Assembly (NCBI GenBank): GCA_016218905.1
Contig: JACRCS010000269.1
Location: forward strand, 1 to 8,214
Origin: Deltaproteobacteria bacterium
GTDB taxonomy: Bacteria > Desulfobacterota_C > Deferrisomatia > Deferrisomatales > JACRMM01
Direction: 5' to 3'
DNA: 8,214 nt
The notes beneath the pieces were generated by a model, which was not told the origin of the DNA, did no database searches, and was given only the letters and a program-made list of their open reading frames with translations. Made by a program: the position numbers and the translations under genes. Every line of letters begins with the position of its first letter. The first letter of the stretch is position 1. Of the stretch, positions 6,522 through 8,214 are shown in pieces.

Positions 6522-7378
6522 GCGGCCCTCCCCGGCTCTCGGGGAGTACTGAGAGTCCGCCGAGGCTTGACCGGCGCGGCGAAGACCTCGAAGTAGAGGC
6601 TTTCGTCGAGGCGCGGGAGGTTTCGTTCGGCGCCGACGGCGAGCAGTTCGGCTGCCATCTGAGTGAGGACGCGCAGGTTTCCGGCGGCGTGGGCCGAGAG
6701 CGTCTGCATGAGCTCGGCTGTCATGAGTTGCGGGTGGCCCGCCTGGGTGAGGGCGAAATCGAGGTAGTTCCTCAGCTCCTCGGGAGACAGCGGGCCGAGT
6801 TGGAGCCGAGCGCGGATGCGGCTGCCGAGCGGAACGAGGTCGGGCAGGCGGAAGCGATCCGGCAGACGGGAATCCCCGCAGAGGACCGTAAAGAGCAGGC
6901 TCTCAGAGTCGAAGCGGGCGCTTTGCAGCAGGCGAAGCTCCGTCAGGCATTGGGAGGAGACCTCCTGGGCCTCATCGATGAGGAGCACGGGGCGAACGAG
7001 CGTCGACTCGCAGTGGGCGCGCCAGCGGGCGCGCAGGGCCTTGAAGCCGCCGAAGCGGTTGGAGGGAATGAGCACGATCCCGAACAGCTCGCCGAGCTCC
7101 CGGTAGAAATCGCCCAGTTGGCTCTGGGGGCGCTCCATCACGCCGACGGCGAGATCAGGGACCCTGGCGAAGCGGTTGGCCAGCCAATGCAGCGTCTTGC
7201 TCTTGCCGTAGCCGGGATCGCCGGTGAGAAGCGCAAAGCCGCCCTGGGCGACGAGCGCCTCGACACGGTGGGCGAAGTGCTCGGCCCCGGGCAGGACCCA
7301 GAGCGCTTCCGAGGGAAGGCTGGCGAGGAAGGGATTGTATTTGAGCCCGTAAACGGCCCGAAGTGCGGCGTCAATCAT
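6518..7378 (-). CDS. AAA ATPase, ExeA/TniB/IstB-like transposition helper
   Basis: The 286-aa product starts MIDAALRAVYGLKYNPF, the N-terminal pattern of ExeA-family ATPases. Walker A is GDPGYGKS (53-60), Walker B VLLIDEAQ (131-138), a sensor-1-like stretch VLCGDSRL (165-172), and an arginine-rich segment GSRIRAR (186-192) follows. Such proteins bind ATP and DNA and direct or activate the partner DDE transposase, comparable to TnsC, TniB and IstB. The chosen ATG at 7376-7378 overlaps the transposase stop by 8 nt and has GAGGAG (7386-7391) 7 nt upstream, inside the transposase gene; longer versions from upstream starts would be Arg/Pro-rich read-through of the transposase region. The gene appears intact though its transposase is not, so it may be an orphan helper. 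An ATGA overlap joins it to the next small ORF. Confidence 0.9.
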   Translation of the reverse strand: MIDAALRAVYGLKYNPFLASLPSEALWVLPGAEHFAHRVEALVAQGGFALLTGDPGYGKSKTLHWLANRFARVPDLAVGVMERPQSQLGDFYRELGELFGIVLIPSNRFGGFKALRARWRAHCESTLVRPVLLIDEAQEVSSQCLTELRLLQSARFDSESLLFTVLCGDSRLPDRFRLPDLVPLGSRIRARLQLGPLSPEELRNYLDFALTQAGHPQLMTAELMQTLSAHAAGNLRVLTQMAAELLAVGAERNLPRLDESLYFEVFAAPVKPRRTLSTPREPGRAA

Positions 7379-8081
7379 GGTCGGTCTCCTCGATCTCGTC
7401 CTTGGGCAGATAGGCGGGCGGCATGCCCGTGGCGGCGAATTCGGCAAGCCAGCGACGGACGAGCGCGGGCAGATCGGAGCCGGCCGAGGCAGGTGGCGCC
7501 GGGGTGTCGACCGTCTCCAGAGCGCGACGCCGGCCGGAGGCGTTTTGTTCCTTGTCGAGGGGGAGCAGGCGGGCCAGGGGCTGGCCCGTCTTCGCATCGA
7601 CGAGGACCAGTCGGCTCTTGTCCCAGCCCGCGTAGCGGAGCACGAGCCGCGGCAGGTGACGGAACCGGGAGGGGACCTCGTAACGGATTCCCTCGACGGT
7701 GACGGTGCCGTCGCTTCGACGCTGGTTTCGGCAGACCTGGCGCGTGAAGGCGAGGTGGAGGGTCTCCAGATCCGGAACGGGCCGGCTCGCGTCGGGTCCG
7801 GCGAGCATCCGATCGAGCGGCGTTTGGTCGGTCTCCCGGTGGACCCGGCGGTGGTAGTCCTGCTCGACCCAGGCCTGGGCGGCCTGGTTCAAAAAGCCGA
7901 GCCGAAGCGGCTCGACGCCGCGCAGAAGCTCCAGGAGTCTGCCCTCCAGTTGGGCCCAGTAGACCTCCTGTTTCCCGTTCTGGTAAGCAGAATACGGCAG
8001 CGTCGTCTTGTGCTCGACGCCCAGCCGCGCGAGGCCCTCCCGGGTCTCCTCGGCGAGCATCGCGGCGCCGTTGTCGGTCTT
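7371..8081 (-). pseudogene. DDE (rve-type) transposase, 5'-truncated, with Mu-C-like domain
   Basis: The remnant keeps the second half of the catalytic core and the C-terminal domains. The second catalytic Asp is in KTDNG (codon 8075-8073) and the Glu in QNGKQE (codon 7967-7965), with 35 residues between them, the D-35-E spacing of the retroviral integrase superfamily. Helices with YHRRVHRETDQTPLDRML follow, then a Mu-transposase C-like beta domain (VEGIRYEVPSRFRHLPRLVLRY to DAKTGQPLARLLP), then a Pro-rich linker and a terminal helix that in relatives contacts the AAA partner. The N-terminal DNA-binding part and the first catalytic Asp are gone; homology stops near 8080 where TTATGTGCC begins, and an in-frame TAA lies at 8097-8099. 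It cannot be catalytically active alone. It overlaps the ATPase gene by 8 nt. Confidence 0.85.
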
Positions 8082-8105
8082 ATGTGCCTTCTTTCGTTAT
8101 GTGCC
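8080..8105 (+). repeat. Two direct copies of TTATGTGCC, 17 bp apart; probable mobile-element end
   Basis: TTATGTGCC occurs at 8080-8088 and again at 8097-8105, separated by TTCTTTCG. The first copy begins exactly where transposase coding sequence is lost. Tandem short repeats at a boundary resemble the multiple recombinase-binding sites at ends of transposons, and TGTGCC would give a TG terminus. The matching end is outside the window. Confidence 0.6.
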
Positions 8106-8185
8106 CGACCTAGCCTAACCACTTGGAATCGCATGGATGAGATTGGAATGATGGAAACATAAATTTTCGTCGCCTCAGCATAAGA

Positions 8186-8214
8186 TGACCTCAAGCAGCA
8201 AGAAACGATCAAAA
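8186..8214 (+). CDS. Possible start of an ORF running off the window
   Basis: An ATG at 8186 opens a frame beginning MTSSSKKRSK that is still open at the window end. It lies about 105 bp inside the presumed element end, where a first gene would be expected, but only nine codons are visible, there is no strong ribosome binding site, and no homology can be judged. Confidence 0.25.

Larger units (their letters stand above)
6238..8081 (-). mobile_element. Truncated Mu/Tn7/IS21-style element: transposase remnant, AAA ATPase, small ORF
   Basis: Three minus-strand genes overlap in series: a DDE transposase lacking its 5' part, an ExeA/TniB-type ATPase and a 54-aa basic/proline-rich ORF. The pairing of an rve-type transposase with a AAA partner is that of IS21, Tn7 and Tn402 relatives. 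The left terminus is a guess: TGGACATTATCC at 6238 starts with TG, as ends of this superfamily do, and is followed by CTGAGAGCGA (6249) and CTGAGGGACG (6268), spaced 19 bp like tandem transposase sites. The other end is missing; the transposase gene is broken near 8080. Confidence 0.7.
8080..8214 (+). mobile_element. Left edge of a second, lower-GC mobile element (partial)
   Basis: From the repeat onward composition drops: 47 of the 109 bases at 8106-8214 are G or C (43%), far below the rest of the window. The transposase frame is interrupted here, so this segment most simply entered by insertion or recombination. No complete gene is visible. Bases 8106-8185 look like a non-coding end or leader region. 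Confidence 0.5.

Noticed and set aside
6278..7702. Long plus-strand open frame of about 474 codons
   Set aside because: It is antisense to the ATPase and transposase genes; its Gly/Arg/Glu-rich composition lacks any recognisable domain, and the minus-strand frames carry clear Walker and DDE motifs.

Overview
The window looks like a high-GC Gram-negative chromosome fragment: dense gene packing, GGAGG-type ribosome binding sites, a C-terminal processing protease with a Sec signal peptide, and a YibQ-type divergent polysaccharide deacetylase. The gene set would fit a deltaproteobacterium or an NC10/Rokubacteria-like lineage. That placement is a guess from gene style, not a phylogeny.

Left part (1-5384), core genome. 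It opens with the 3' end of glucose-6-phosphate isomerase (pgi), which carries Thr where the catalytic lysine of the family signature should be. Next come ctpA (S41 protease) and a divergent polysaccharide deacetylase gene overlapping by 4 nt, a cell-envelope pair. An AMMECR1-domain gene lies on the opposite strand. serS follows, diverging from it, and then a tRNA-Ser(UGA) gene. The amm-serS spacer holds back-to-back promoter candidates, one with a perfect TATAAT for serS.

The core spacers other than that promoter region contain arrays with a 7-bp period. Each has a different unit: GAATGWA and TGAYNAC between pgi and ctpA, an inverted GTTATCG/ACCGACA pair between two convergent genes, and an inverted GCGTNNN/ACGCNNN pair between serS and the tRNA. 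I see none in the mobile part. This repeated use of a 7-bp period with unrelated words is the most unusual structure here.

Right part (5385-8214), accessory. A tyrosine-recombinase remnant abuts the 3' end of the tRNA gene, the classic arrangement of a tRNA-integrated genomic island. It has lost its N-terminus and its box I arginine. It meets, head to head, a small fragment of an unknown plus-strand gene. Beyond lies the 3' part of a Mu/Tn7/IS21-style element on the minus strand: a truncated DD(35)E transposase with a Mu-C-like domain, an intact ExeA/TniB-type AAA ATPase overlapping it by 8 nt, and a 54-aa Pro/Arg/Lys-rich ORF overlapping the ATPase by 4 nt, followed by a strong stem-loop. 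The transposase gene breaks at about 8080, where two TTATGTGCC copies 17 bp apart start a lower-GC (about 43%) segment. This looks like the edge of a second mobile element running out of the window.
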